Shown: positions 17,950 through 25,894, counted from the first letter of the stretch. The stretch: DNA of 64,000 nucleotides from JAFECT01 sp036501825 (GCA_036501825.1 DASXZP010000019.1:1-64000), one strand, 5' to 3'. Notes: generated by a model from the sequence alone, not told the origin. A program made the numbers and translations.

Positions 17950-17986
17950 AAAACAAAATAGTGGCCCGGAGGGGGCGCCTCCGGGC
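17950..17986 (-). promoter_or_regulatory. Hairpin with U-rich tail in the rpsU leader (possible attenuator)
   Basis: On the minus strand, GCCCGGAGG, loop CGCCC, then CCTCCGGGC (8-9 bp stem, 17964-17986) is followed by ACTATTTTGTTTTGG. It sits 79 bases before the rpsU start, so it would be in the 5' leader if transcription begins upstream. It looks like a leaky terminator. Confidence 0.35.
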
Positions 17987-18063
17987 TCAGGGCGGCGGAG
18001 ATACATCAGGCCCCCCGGTTTGTCTAGGCGCGCACGGACGCAAACGCCCTGGTATCATAAGGC

Positions 18064-18732
18064 ATGAACAGCAAAGACGGCTGGGCCGAACGCACCGAAC
18101 AGAAGGTCCTGGACGCGGCGGTCGCCCACGCCCCCCGGATCGGCTGGACCTTCGCGCTTCTGGACCGCGCGGCCAAGGATTGCGGCCTGTCCCGCGGCGA
18201 TGCCGAGCTGCTTTTCCCCAATGGAGCCAAGGACTTGGCCGCCCTGTTGTCGCGGCGCCACGATGAGCGGGCCTTCGCGGCCCTGGCGGAGGTCGACCCC
18301 ACGAGCCTGAAGATCCGCGAACGCATCGCCCGCGGCATCGAGGCCCGCCTGGACGCGGCCGCCCAAGACCAGGCCGCCGCCCGCCGCTGGGCCGCCTTTC
18401 TGGCCCTGCCGATGAACGCCGCCCTGGGCCTGCGCCTGGCCTGGGAATCGGCCGACCGGATCTGGCGCTGGGCCGGGGACGAGGCCACCGACGAGAACCA
18501 CTATTCCAAGCGCGCGATCCTGTCGGGCATCCTGATCCCGGCCATGGGCCTGCGCCTGGGCGAGGGCCCCGAGGCCGCCCAGGCTTTCGTGGCCGCCCGC
18601 ATCGAAAACGTCATGGCCTTCGAAAAGTGGAAGGCCGGCGTAAAGCCGATGGAAAAGGCCCGCGCGTTCGCCCGCGCGCTCGGCCGCCTGCGCTATGGCG
18701 CGGGCCCCGAGGCCCCGCCGCCCGAGGCCTAG
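18064..18732 (+). CDS. COQ9-family protein, ubiquinone biosynthesis
   Basis: 222 residues. The N-terminal TetR-like helices (EQKVLDAAVAHAPRIGWTFALLDRAAKDCGLS) and the C-terminal DENHYSKRAILSGIL block are typical of COQ9 proteins of Alphaproteobacteria and mitochondria, which present lipid substrates to the hydroxylase COQ7. It acts at the inner membrane. The last stop overlaps that of the convergent GFA gene. The ATG at 18064 follows only 66 bases after the rpsU leader hairpin region, on the opposite strand. Confidence 0.88.
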   Translation: MNSKDGWAERTEQKVLDAAVAHAPRIGWTFALLDRAAKDCGLSRGDAELLFPNGAKDLAALLSRRHDERAFAALAEVDPTSLKIRERIARGIEARLDAAAQDQAAARRWAAFLALPMNAALGLRLAWESADRIWRWAGDEATDENHYSKRAILSGILIPAMGLRLGEGPEAAQAFVAARIENVMAFEKWKAGVKPMEKARAFARALGRLRYGAGPEAPPPEA

Positions 18733-19130
18733 CCGCCGGCCACGCCCGGCAGGCCGCTCACGTCCTGGGCCCAGGCGAGGGCCGAGCCGCACCAGATGCG
18801 GCGCTTGGGCTCGATCTCGGTCCGCTGATCCAGGGCGCCCAGGCGCAGCATGTAGGCCTGGGGATTTTCGACATCGGCGGAATAGAGCGGCGAGCCGCAG
18901 GCGCCGCAGAAGGCCTGGGCCCGCTGGTTTCCGCTGTCGGCGGTCTTCACATAACGCTGGGGCGCGCCCTTGGTGATGCGGAAGTGCTCGGCCTTGGCCG
19001 GGACGCTGGCCCGGAAGGGCGCGCCGGAAAAGCTCTGGCAGTCGGTGCAGTTGCAGACTGAGGACCGCTCGGGATCGACCTCGGCCTCCCATTCCACCGC
19101 GCCGCAGTGACAACGGCCATGAACATGCAT
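18729..19130 (-). CDS. GFA-family zinc protein (glutathione-dependent formaldehyde-activating-like)
   Basis: 133 residues. Zinc-binding Cys clusters are CHCG near residue 9, CNCTDCQ near 28 and CGACGS near 75, all as in the GFA/CENP-V fold. Members bind glutathione adducts, but real function is mostly unknown. ATG 19130 is preceded by GAGGAG on the minus strand, and the upstream in-frame start is rejected. Its TAG overlaps the COQ9 TAG on the other strand. Confidence 0.88.
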   Translation of the reverse strand: MHVHGRCHCGAVEWEAEVDPERSSVCNCTDCQSFSGAPFRASVPAKAEHFRITKGAPQRYVKTADSGNQRAQAFCGACGSPLYSADVENPQAYMLRLGALDQRTEIEPKRRIWCGSALAWAQDVSGLPGVAGG

Positions 19131-19231
19131 CGCTGATCTCCTCGATGAACCCCGGCTAAAGACCGGTCCCAGGCTTGGTTCAAGCCCAACCGCGCATAAC
19201 GCCTCCAATGCTCGATCAAAAGGAGGAGATC

Positions 19232-19312
19232 ATGCGTAGCCTGACCAGTCTGATTGCCGTTCTCTTCGTGATCGCCGGCGCCGTCTCCGGCTTCATGTCG
19301 CCAGAGAGCTAG
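19232..19312 (+). CDS. Very short hydrophobic peptide, 26 residues
   Basis: MRSLTSLIAVLFVIAGAVSG then FMSPES. It has an excellent ribosome-binding site (AAAAGGAGGAG, 19218-19228) three bases before ATG. The peptide is a single membrane segment with a basic N-terminus. Its stop overlaps that of purK on the other strand. The strength of the site argues for real translation; no homologue is known to me. Confidence 0.55.
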   Translation: MRSLTSLIAVLFVIAGAVSGFMSPES

Positions 19313-20391
19313 AGCGCCCTCAACCGGTTCACGTGGCCCATCTTGCGGCCGGGCCGGGCTTCGCCCTTGCCGTAGAGATGCAGGCGCGCGTTGGGTTCGG
19401 AGGCGATGGTCAGCCAGCGCTCCGTGTCCGGACCGATCAGGTTTTCCATCTCCACCCGAGCGTGCGGCGTCGTGGGACCGAGGGGCCAGCCGGCGACGGC
19501 GCGGATGTGCTGTTCGAACTGGCTGCAGCTGCAGCCGTCCATGGTCCAGTGGCCGGTGTTGTGCACGCGCGGCGCAATCTCGTTGACCAGCAGGCGGCCG
19601 TCGGCGAGCTCGAACAGTTCGACGCCGAGCACGCCCACGTACTCCAGTCCGTCGAGGATTTTGTGCGCGATCTTTTCGGCGCGCGGCTGCACGTCGCGCC
19701 AGTCTTTCGCGGGCGCGGTGGTGATGCGCAGGATGCCGTCGCCGTGGGTGTTTTCGCCGACCGGGTAGCAGGCAACCGCGCCGTCGCGGCCGCGCGCCGC
19801 GATGATCGACAGCTCACGCACGAAGTGGGCCTTGGCTTCCAGGATTGCGGGCTTGGCGCCGATGGCTTTGAAGGCGCGATCGGCTTCGGAGGCGTCATGC
19901 ACCCAGGCCTGGCCCTTGCCGTCGTAGCCTTCGCGGCGCGTCTTGAGCAGCGCCGGCGCATGGGTGCTCGCCAAGGCGGGGGCGATGTCGTGCGCGCTGT
20001 GCACCGCTTCGAAATCGACGGTGGCCACGCCGCAGTCGCCGAGGAAACGTTTCTCTTCGACACGATCTTGCGTGAAGGCCAGCGCCTTCGGACCGGGCGC
20101 CACGTCGCAGCCCAAGTCGATCAGCGCCTGCAGCGCCTTGGCGGGCACGTTCTCGAACTCGAAGGTGATCGCGTCGCTGAGGTCGGCGAGCGCCTGCAGG
20201 CCGCCGAGATCATCGTAAGGCGAGACGATCCGGTGCGCCGACACGCGCGCGTCGGGCGCGTTCTCGCGCGGGGTCAGCACGGCGGTGTCGAAGCCGAGTT
20301 GCGCAGCGGCTGCGGCCAACATGCGTCCGAGCTGTCCGCCGCCCAAGATGCCTATAGTCGAACCGGGCGGCAGCGGAAGCGGCTTGCCCAT
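19309..20391 (-). CDS. purK: N5-carboxyaminoimidazole ribonucleotide synthase (ATP-grasp)
   Basis: 360 residues. It converts AIR, ATP and bicarbonate to N5-CAIR in purine synthesis. The start is MGKPLPLPPGSTIGILGGGQLGRMLA, and the pyridine-binding loop GGGQLGRM and ATP-grasp residues (KTRREGYDGKGQ; NEIAPRVHNTGHWTMD) are intact. The start overlaps the purE stop by ATGA, so purE-purK are coupled. An extended upstream frame is only the purE region read in another frame. Confidence 0.96.
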   Translation of the reverse strand: MGKPLPLPPGSTIGILGGGQLGRMLAAAAAQLGFDTAVLTPRENAPDARVSAHRIVSPYDDLGGLQALADLSDAITFEFENVPAKALQALIDLGCDVAPGPKALAFTQDRVEEKRFLGDCGVATVDFEAVHSAHDIAPALASTHAPALLKTRREGYDGKGQAWVHDASEADRAFKAIGAKPAILEAKAHFVRELSIIAARGRDGAVACYPVGENTHGDGILRITTAPAKDWRDVQPRAEKIAHKILDGLEYVGVLGVELFELADGRLLVNEIAPRVHNTGHWTMDGCSCSQFEQHIRAVAGWPLGPTTPHARVEMENLIGPDTERWLTIASEPNARLHLYGKGEARPGRKMGHVNRLRAL

Positions 20392-20876
20392 CAGTCCTCG
20401 ACGGTTTCCGGCACGGACGCGGTCTGGGTCGCGCGCCACCTGGCGATGCGCTTGGCCAGGGTCGCGTCGTTCAGGGCGAGAATCTGCGCCGACAACAGGC
20501 CCGCGTTGCGCGCGCCCGCCTCGCCGACCGCCAAGGTGCCGACCGGAATGCCCGCCGGCATCTGCACGATCGACAGCAGCGAATCGAGCCCGTCCTGCAG
20601 CTTGGTCCGCACCGGCACGCCCAGCACCGGCAGGTCGGTCATCGAGGCGCACATGCCGGGCAGGTGGGCCGCGCCGCCGGCCCCGGCGATCACCACCTTG
20701 AAGCCGGACTTCCTGGCCGACTTGGCGAAGGCGTAGAGCCGGTCGGGGGTGCGGTGGGCGGAGATCACCTTGGCGTCGAACTCGACCCCCAGGGTCTCCA
20801 GCACCTCGGCGGCCGCTTTCAGCGTGGGCCAGTCCGAGCGGCTGCCCATGATGATCGCGACTGGCGGCTTGGCCAT
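20391..20876 (-). CDS. purE: N5-CAIR mutase
   Basis: 161 residues. It rearranges N5-CAIR to CAIR in purine biosynthesis. The motif AIIMGSRSDWPTLK starts at residue 8, SAHRTPDRL and AGAGGAAHLPGM follow. ATG 20876 has GGAG upstream; the frame continues 22 codons further but without homology. First gene of the purEK operon. Confidence 0.96.
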   Translation of the reverse strand: MAKPPVAIIMGSRSDWPTLKAAAEVLETLGVEFDAKVISAHRTPDRLYAFAKSARKSGFKVVIAGAGGAAHLPGMCASMTDLPVLGVPVRTKLQDGLDSLLSIVQMPAGIPVGTLAVGEAGARNAGLLSAQILALNDATLAKRIARWRATQTASVPETVED

Positions 20877-20971
20877 GAGGGCTCCGGAAAAGGCGCGGAG
20901 TATAGGCGCCGCCTTGGCCGCCGCAACCGCCCGGCCTACCATTACCGGCAGCCCCTCCCGCGAGACCCGTC

Positions 20972-21553
20972 CTGAAGCCCCAGTCCGCCGATCCGAACCC
21001 GGAAGAAACCGAACTCGACCGGCTGCGGCGCGAGAACGAGGCGCTGCGCACCGAGGTCGCCCGCCTCTCGACCCTGGCCGACCACGACGCCCTGACGCCG
21101 GTGCTGAACCGCCGCGCCTTCGTGCGCGAGCTGGCCCGCGCCATGGCGTTTTCCAGGCGGTACGGATCGCCCGCGGCGCTGCTTTATCTCGACCTCGACG
21201 GCTTCAAGGCGGTGAACGACGTGCACGGCCATCTGGCCGGCGACGCGGCGCTGAAGCGGGTGGCCGAGTTGCTGGTGCTGCACACACGCGAAAGCGACAT
21301 GGTCGGCCGCATGGGCGGCGACGAGTTCGCGGTGCTGCTGCAGCAGGCGGATCTGGAAACGGCGAAGACGAAAGCGCTGAGTCTGGCTGCGGTGATCGAG
21401 GACGATCCGTTCGAGTTCGGCGGCATGCGTGTGCCGCTGGGCGGCTCGTTCGGCGTGCGCGCGTTCGAAGGCCAGGACAACGCGGAGACGTGGCTGGGTG
21501 AGGCGGACGCACAGATGTTCGTACGCAAACGGTCGGCGCGGTCTACGCGATGA
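20972..21553 (+). CDS. Diguanylate cyclase (coiled coil plus GGDEF)
   Basis: About 193 residues if it starts at CTG 20972. A short coiled coil (LDRLRRENEALRTEVARLS) precedes the GGDEF domain, which contains LADHDALTPVLNRRAF, the active motif GGDEF and an inhibitory I-site RESD five residues before it. It would make cyclic di-GMP with product inhibition. There is no ATG, GTG or TTG in frame between the stop at 20903 and GTG 21101, and GTG 21101 falls inside the conserved LT-x-L-NRR motif. So either CTG is used or the annotation start is truncated. It overlaps the convergent YdcH gene by 11 bases. Confidence 0.85.
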   Translation: MKPQSADPNPEETELDRLRRENEALRTEVARLSTLADHDALTPVLNRRAFVRELARAMAFSRRYGSPAALLYLDLDGFKAVNDVHGHLAGDAALKRVAELLVLHTRESDMVGRMGGDEFAVLLQQADLETAKTKALSLAAVIEDDPFEFGGMRVPLGGSFGVRAFEGQDNAETWLGEADAQMFVRKRSARSTR

Positions 21554-21767
21554 TGTCCGGCGTGATGCGGTCGGCCAGCACGCTGATTTCGTCGCGCAGC
21601 GCGAGTTTGCGGCGTTTGAGGCGGGCGATCATCAGTTGGTCGGGACGCGGCATCGATTCGAGCGCCCGGATCGAGGCGTCCATGTCGTGGTGTTCCTGAC
21701 GCAGGACCGCGACACGTCCGATGATGGACTCGTCGGCGGCGCCGTTGGGCAAGTGGTCGTCGTTCAT
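21543..21767 (-). CDS. DUF465 (YdcH-like) small helical protein
   Basis: 74 residues. A single helical hairpin with the DUF465 pattern HHDMDASIRALE ... LMIARLKRRKLALRDEI. Family members are cytoplasmic and without known biochemical role. The 3' end overlaps the GGDEF gene by 11 bases on the opposite strand. A second DUF465 gene lies at 23021. Confidence 0.85.
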   Translation of the reverse strand: MNDDHLPNGAADESIIGRVAVLRQEHHDMDASIRALESMPRPDQLMIARLKRRKLALRDEISVLADRITPDIIA

Positions 21768-21830
21768 CGACAGATCGTTTTGATCGGGCGCGATGGGGTG
21801 CGCGCGGACGGCATTATACGAAATTCAGGC

Positions 21831-22295
21831 TCAGTCCGAAAGCGCCGACGCGAGGGCCTGAAGCTGTGCGCGAGGCGTGACAGTGGACCAGGCCTTGGCC
21901 GCGGCCACCAGGGCGGCCGGCAACGGCTGAGGTTCCGCGTGGCCTTGCGGCGCAAGGGTTTCCAGGTCTTCGAGCAACAGGCGTTCGGCGGTCAGCTCGG
22001 CCGCCTTCACCTGTCCGCGCAGGGTCTCGCGCGCGGCGTCGCCCATGTCCGGGATCGGCTTTTTCAGCCTTCGCCGCACGATGCGCAGAGGCTCTACGGC
22101 GACGCTATCCCAGACGCGCGCGGTCTCGGCGCCCATCTCCAGCGCTTCGGCGTCCAGTGGCCGTCCCATGGTTGCGGCCCAGGCGGCCCACAACAGGTAA
22201 GGGATGTTCTGGTCGTAGCCGTCCTGCAGGTCGAGGCAGGCCTCTTCGACGCCGTCGCGGGCATAGGCGGTCTTGGCCCAATCCCACAGACGCAT
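21831..22295 (-). CDS. TIGR02444-family protein (DUF2390)
   Basis: 154 residues, cytoplasmic, helical. It starts MRLWDWAKTAYARDGVEEACL and holds LDLQDGYDQNIPYLLWAAW, the family's signature, which occurs beside ubiX/ubiD-type genes in many alphaproteobacteria. The start codon lies 2 bases after the ubiX stop on the same strand, so the two are probably in one operon. Function unknown. Confidence 0.85.
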   Translation of the reverse strand: MRLWDWAKTAYARDGVEEACLDLQDGYDQNIPYLLWAAWAATMGRPLDAEALEMGAETARVWDSVAVEPLRIVRRRLKKPIPDMGDAARETLRGQVKAAELTAERLLLEDLETLAPQGHAEPQPLPAALVAAAKAWSTVTPRAQLQALASALSD

Positions 22296-22297
22296 GC

Positions 22298-22918
22298 TCA
22301 GTCGTCCGTGCGCGAATCGTTTTTGGGGCCCGAATCGTTTTTTGGACCGATGTCGCGGCCCCAGCGCTTCACCGGTTTCCAGTCGAGACCGAACAGGTCG
22401 AGCGCGCGGCCCACCGACTGGTCGACCAGTTCGGCCACCGATTGCGGCTTGGCGTAAAAGGCCGGCAGCGGCGGTGCGATGATGGCGCCCATCTCCGCCA
22501 GCTTCACCAGGGTGCGCAGATGGCCCAGGTGCAGCGGCGTCTCACGCACCAGCAAGACCAGCGGACGGCGCTCCTTCAGCGTCACGTCGGCGGCGCGGGT
22601 CAAAAGCGTCGAGGTCACGCCGGTGGCGATCTCGCTCATGGTCCTGACCGAACAGGGCGCCACGATCATGCCGAGCGTGCGAAAAGAGCCGGAGGCGATG
22701 GCGGCGCCCACCTCGCCGACCCGGTGATTCACCGTGGCCTTGGCGGTCAGATCCGTCAGCGCGAGGTCGGTCTCTTCGGAAAGGGTGAGGGCGGCGGCCT
22801 TGGAGACCACGAGATGGCTCTCGACCCCAAGCTCCTTCAGGGCGTCGAGCACGCGCACGCCGTAGAGGCTTCCGGACGCGCCGGAGATACCCACGATCAG
22901 CCTGGCCGGCTCGGTCAC
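22298..22918 (-). CDS. ubiX: Flavin prenyltransferase UbiX
   Basis: 206 residues. It makes prenylated FMN, the cofactor for UbiD-type decarboxylases in ubiquinone synthesis. GISGASGSLYG is the FMN-binding start; MIVAPCSVRTMSEIATGVTSTLLTRAADV and LVLLVRETPLHLGHL are all present. The start codon is GTG 22918. Odd: the last 18 residues carry two tandem GPKNDS units, encoded by a 15-18 bp direct repeat at about 22317-22345, and look like a recent in-frame duplication. Confidence 0.95.
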   Translation of the reverse strand: MTEPARLIVGISGASGSLYGVRVLDALKELGVESHLVVSKAAALTLSEETDLALTDLTAKATVNHRVGEVGAAIASGSFRTLGMIVAPCSVRTMSEIATGVTSTLLTRAADVTLKERRPLVLLVRETPLHLGHLRTLVKLAEMGAIIAPPLPAFYAKPQSVAELVDQSVGRALDLFGLDWKPVKRWGRDIGPKNDSGPKNDSRTDD

Positions 22919-23020
22919 GCCCTAGCTCCGGAAAGTGTGAACAAACGTAACCCAATTTGATTCAACAGAGGTCAATACCGGGTGTGCACTGTGGGGGCTG
23001 TTCCTGAAGGAGAAGCGCCC

Positions 23021-23197
23021 ATGGCGATAGACGCCCGGATCCGCGAACTCGGCAACCGCCACCGTTCGCTCGAAGCGGCCATTGAAGATGAAATGTCCCG
23101 CCCGGCTGTCGACTCGATACGATTGTGGGAACTCAAGCGCCGAAAACTTAAGCTGAAAGAGGAAATGGAGCACCTCAAAGGCGAGATGCACCACTGA
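23021..23197 (+). CDS. DUF465 (YdcH-like) small helical protein
   Basis: 58 residues (MAIDARIRELGNRHRSLEAA...). It has the helical hairpin with WELKRRKLKLKEEME typical of DUF465. AAGGAGAAG lies 6 bases before ATG. It is divergent from ubiX and convergent to trcR, with a strong hairpin between. Function unknown. Confidence 0.85.
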   Translation: MAIDARIRELGNRHRSLEAAIEDEMSRPAVDSIRLWELKRRKLKLKEEMEHLKGEMHH

Positions 23198-23204
23198 CGC
23201 CGCC

Positions 23205-23228
23205 GGCCGCGGGTTAAGGCCCGCGGCC
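23205..23228. terminator. Strong hairpin between convergent genes
   Basis: GGCCGCGGG, loop TTAAGG, CCCGCGGCC: a perfect 9-bp stem between the YdcH and trcR genes. It lacks a T run on either side, so it may stop transcription weakly or protect 3' ends. Confidence 0.4.
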
Positions 23229-23250
23229 CCCGGCTCTCTCCCGGTAGGCC

Positions 23251-24018
23251 TTAGGCCTCTTCTTCGGCCGTCTCGTCTTCGGCCGCCTCGTCTTCGGCGG
23301 GCGCGGCGTCGCCCGAGTCGTCGCCTTCATAGGCGTCGCCTTCGTCCGCATCCGAATCATCCACGTCCGCATCGTCCGTGAGCGGTTCGTCCTCGTCGTC
23401 CGCGCCGGCGGTGGTTTCGTGGGCGGGCTTCAGGGTCGCGCCCGCAGCGGCCTTGCCGCCGGCGGCCTTTTCCTTCTTGGCGTCGTCGCGGGCCCGCTTC
23501 TCCGCCGCCTTCTTCACCAGGTCGTCCAGCTCGAGCTGGGTCGACAGGCCCAGCGTCACCGGGTCCACCGGCTTGATGTTGGACGAGTTCCAGTGCGTGC
23601 GCTCGCGCACCTGCTGGATGGTCGCCTTGGTGGTGCCGAGCAGCTTGGAGATCTGCGCGTCGGTCACTTCCGGGTGGTGGCGGATGAACCAGGCGATGGC
23701 ATCCGGACGGTCCTGGCGGCGCGACACCGGGGTGTAGCGCGGGGCCTTGCGGGCGGGCTTCAGCAGCTCGGCGTGGCGGCTGACCTCCGCCTTCATCCGG
23801 TACTTGTGGTCGGCCTGGGCCTTGTCCAGCTCCTCGCGGGAGAGCTGGCCGTTGGCGATCGGGTCGGCGCCGCGGATGTCGCGGGCAACCTCGCCGTCGG
23901 CGATGCCCTTCACTTCCAGGGGGTGCAGGCCGCAGAAGTCGGCGATCTGCTCGAAGGTGAGCGAGGTGTTGTCGACCAGCCAGACCGCGGTGGCCTTGGG
24001 CATCAGGATGTCGGTCAT
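23251..24018 (-). CDS. trcR: Cell-cycle transcriptional regulator TrcR (DUF1013)
   Basis: 255 residues. TrcR associates with RNA polymerase in Caulobacter. The conserved part (about 1-170) includes MTDILMPKATAVWLVDNTSL, FCGLHPLEVKGIADGEVA and HPEVTDAQISKLLGTTKATI, a helix-turn-helix-like block. The last 60 residues are an extremely acidic Asp/Glu-rich tail, which may be disordered; length of this tail varies in the family. The leader contains two hairpins. Convergent with YdcH. Confidence 0.92.
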   Translation of the reverse strand: MTDILMPKATAVWLVDNTSLTFEQIADFCGLHPLEVKGIADGEVARDIRGADPIANGQLSREELDKAQADHKYRMKAEVSRHAELLKPARKAPRYTPVSRRQDRPDAIAWFIRHHPEVTDAQISKLLGTTKATIQQVRERTHWNSSNIKPVDPVTLGLSTQLELDDLVKKAAEKRARDDAKKEKAAGGKAAAGATLKPAHETTAGADDEDEPLTDDADVDDSDADEGDAYEGDDSGDAAPAEDEAAEDETAEEEA

Positions 24019-24046
24019 CGTCTGTCCTCAGGGGCGTGCTTTTGCA

Positions 24047-24087
24047 GGACGCCGGAAACGGCGGCGCCCGGCCTTTCGGCCGGGCGC
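24047..24087 (-). promoter_or_regulatory. Tandem hairpins in the trcR 5' leader
   Basis: On the minus strand, GCGCCCGGCC-GAAA-GGCCGGGCGC (10-bp stem with a GNRA tetraloop, 24064-24087) is followed at once by CGCCG-TTTC-CGGCG. The ATG of trcR is about 30 bases further on. A structured leader or processing site is possible. Confidence 0.3.
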
Positions 24088-24173
24088 GTGTCGGCCGCCT
24101 CTATAACCACTGAGGCGAGGGAAGGAAACAGCCGACCGTCAGTTCGGCCGCAAACCCTTGCGGCAACAGGGAT

Positions 24174-24566
24174 TTATTTCGTCAGATTCGACTCTTTGCG
24201 CCGCTCGCCCTTGGACACGGCGTAGAGCTCGCCGTTGCCGTCGGCGGCGACGTCAACGATCCAGGCGTCGATCCCGCCCGCGGCCGGGGCCGTCGGTTTC
24301 AGGGTCAGCTCCAGCTTGCCGTCGGCGGTGGGCTTTTTGGAGATCACCTTGCCGGTCGAGAAGACGTTGGCGTGGGTCTCCTGATCGGTGAAGACCACGT
24401 TGAACGTGCCGGACTTGTCGATGGAGACCGCGCCCCCATCGTCCGTGCCCCAACTTCCATCCGTAAACGCCGGCTGGGCCCAGGACGCCGCCCCCGCCGT
24501 AAGAACCGCTGCACACGCAAAGGCGCCGGCCATACCCGCCAGTCGCCGACCGAGCTTGCCGCCCAT
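24174..24566 (-). CDS. Exported small protein of unknown function
   Basis: 130 residues. A Sec signal (GMAGAFACAAVLTAGAASWA-Q) ends near residue 31. The mature part is a beta-rich domain (GSWGTDDGGAVSIDKSG, TGKVISKKPTADGKLELTLKP) reminiscent of lipocalin-like stress proteins, but I cannot assign it. ATG 24566 was chosen because the frame upstream belongs to a shadow. It stops 155 bp before the trcR start on the same strand. Confidence 0.7.
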   Translation of the reverse strand: MGGKLGRRLAGMAGAFACAAVLTAGAASWAQPAFTDGSWGTDDGGAVSIDKSGTFNVVFTDQETHANVFSTGKVISKKPTADGKLELTLKPTAPAAGGIDAWIVDVAADGNGELYAVSKGERRKESNLTK

Positions 24567-24628
24567 GGCCGTCCTCCCGCAACCGCAGGCGGAAACCATA
24601 ACACCGGTCGCGCGATTTGCGACGCCCC

Positions 24629-25600
24629 TCAGGTTGTCAGGACGATCTTGCCCATGTGGCCGTTGCTTTCCATGCGCCGGTGGGCCTCGGCGGCCTCGGC
24701 GAGGGGATAGACGTGGTCGATGACCGGGACGACCTTGCCCGCTGCAATCCAGGGCCAGACCGTGGTTTCCACCGCCATGGCCAGGCGCGCTTTCTCGTCG
24801 GCGGGGCGGGCGCGCAGCGTCGAGCCGGTGATCGTCAGCCGGCGTCCCATTACCGGGCGGAAGTCGACCTCGGCGGCCCAGCCGGCCTGCAGCGAGATGG
24901 AGACGTGGCGGCCCTCCAGGTTCAGGCAGGCCAGGTTCTTGGCGATGAAGTCGCCCCCGACCATGTCGAGCACCACGTCGCAGCCCCCGGCCTCGGTTAT
25001 CGCCTTCACCCAGTCGACCGCGTCGGAATCGAGCGCGATGTCCGCGCCCAGCGCCTTGGCCCGGTCGGCCTTGGCCTGGCCGCGCGAGGTGGCGATCACC
25101 CGCGCCCCGGCCGCCTTGGCCATCTCGATAGCGGTGACGCCGATGCCCGAGGTCGCCCCGTGCAGCATCAGGGTCTCCCCCGGGGCCAGGCGCCCGCGCT
25201 CGAAGACGTTGGTGAAGACGGTAAAGACGGTCTCGGGCAGGGCGGCGGCCTGGATGAAATCGAGTCCCCCCGGGATCGGCAGGGCGTGGCGCGCGTCGAC
25301 CGCGGCGAACTCGGCATAGCCGCCGCCGCCGAGCAGGGCGGTGACCTTGTCGCCGACCTTCCAACGCGGGGCGTCCGGGGCGGCCTCCACCACCTCGCCC
25401 GCGACCTCCAGGCCCAGCGTGTCCGGCGCGCCGGGCGGCGGCGGGTAAAGCCCGCGGCGTTGCAGCACGTCGGGGCGGTTCACCCCGGCGGCCTTGACCG
25501 CGATCAGAATATGGCCCGGCTTCAGTTCGGGACGCGGGGCCTCGACCAGCTTCAGCGCGTCGGCTTCGCCGTGGCCGCCTTCGATTGCGATCGCCCGCAT
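24629..25600 (-). CDS. NADPH:quinone oxidoreductase (zinc-free MDR)
   Basis: 323 residues. Medium-chain dehydrogenase fold with NADP site GATSGIGVTAIEMAKAAGARVI and the quinone oxidoreductase start (MRAIAIEGGHGEADALKLVE). It would reduce small quinones or act as a general redox enzyme in the cytoplasm. The family members beside rcdA and DUF1192 in Caulobacter are similar. Divergent from the DUF1192 gene, 87 bp apart. Confidence 0.9.
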   Translation of the reverse strand: MRAIAIEGGHGEADALKLVEAPRPELKPGHILIAVKAAGVNRPDVLQRRGLYPPPPGAPDTLGLEVAGEVVEAAPDAPRWKVGDKVTALLGGGGYAEFAAVDARHALPIPGGLDFIQAAALPETVFTVFTNVFERGRLAPGETLMLHGATSGIGVTAIEMAKAAGARVIATSRGQAKADRAKALGADIALDSDAVDWVKAITEAGGCDVVLDMVGGDFIAKNLACLNLEGRHVSISLQAGWAAEVDFRPVMGRRLTITGSTLRARPADEKARLAMAVETTVWPWIAAGKVVPVIDHVYPLAEAAEAHRRMESNGHMGKIVLTT

Positions 25601-25687
25601 TTAGCCTCTTCCCTCCAAGCTTGCATTCCTCGCTTGAGGGGCGTTCGATAGCTCTCCGTTCAGTATGAGCAAAGGGAGGTGGCGTCC

Positions 25688-25894
25688 GTGATCGACGAAA
25701 GTCTTCCCCGACCGGCGCGCGGCGCCGCCCTGGCCGAGGTCCGCAAAGAGGATCTCGAACTCTACGGCGCGGAGGAATTGCGCGAGCGCATCGAGCATCT
25801 CGAGGCTGAAATCGACCGCACGCGGGGCGCACTGGACTCCAGGCAGGCGAAACGCACCGCCGCCGACGCTTTGTTTTCGTTCAAGACTTCTTAA
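25688..25894 (+). CDS. DUF1192 small protein
   Basis: 68 residues. It contains EDLELYGAEELRERIEHLEAE, the DUF1192 signature, and a short coiled coil. GTG 25688 has GGGAGG eight bases upstream; GTG 25679 overlaps that site and is therefore less likely. It precedes rcdA by 83 bp on the same strand. Function unknown. Confidence 0.82.
   Translation: MIDESLPRPARGAALAEVRKEDLELYGAEELRERIEHLEAEIDRTRGALDSRQAKRTAADALFSFKTS

Noticed and set aside
23280..23420. Repetitive GAA/GAC-type DNA in the 3' end of trcR
   Set aside because: It codes the acidic tail of TrcR in frame; low-complexity coding sequence and not an independent repeat.
24174..25832. 552-codon open frame spanning two minus-strand genes
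   Set aside because: Only its last 130 codons are sensible (exported protein from 24566). The first part is an out-of-frame reading of the quinone oxidoreductase.
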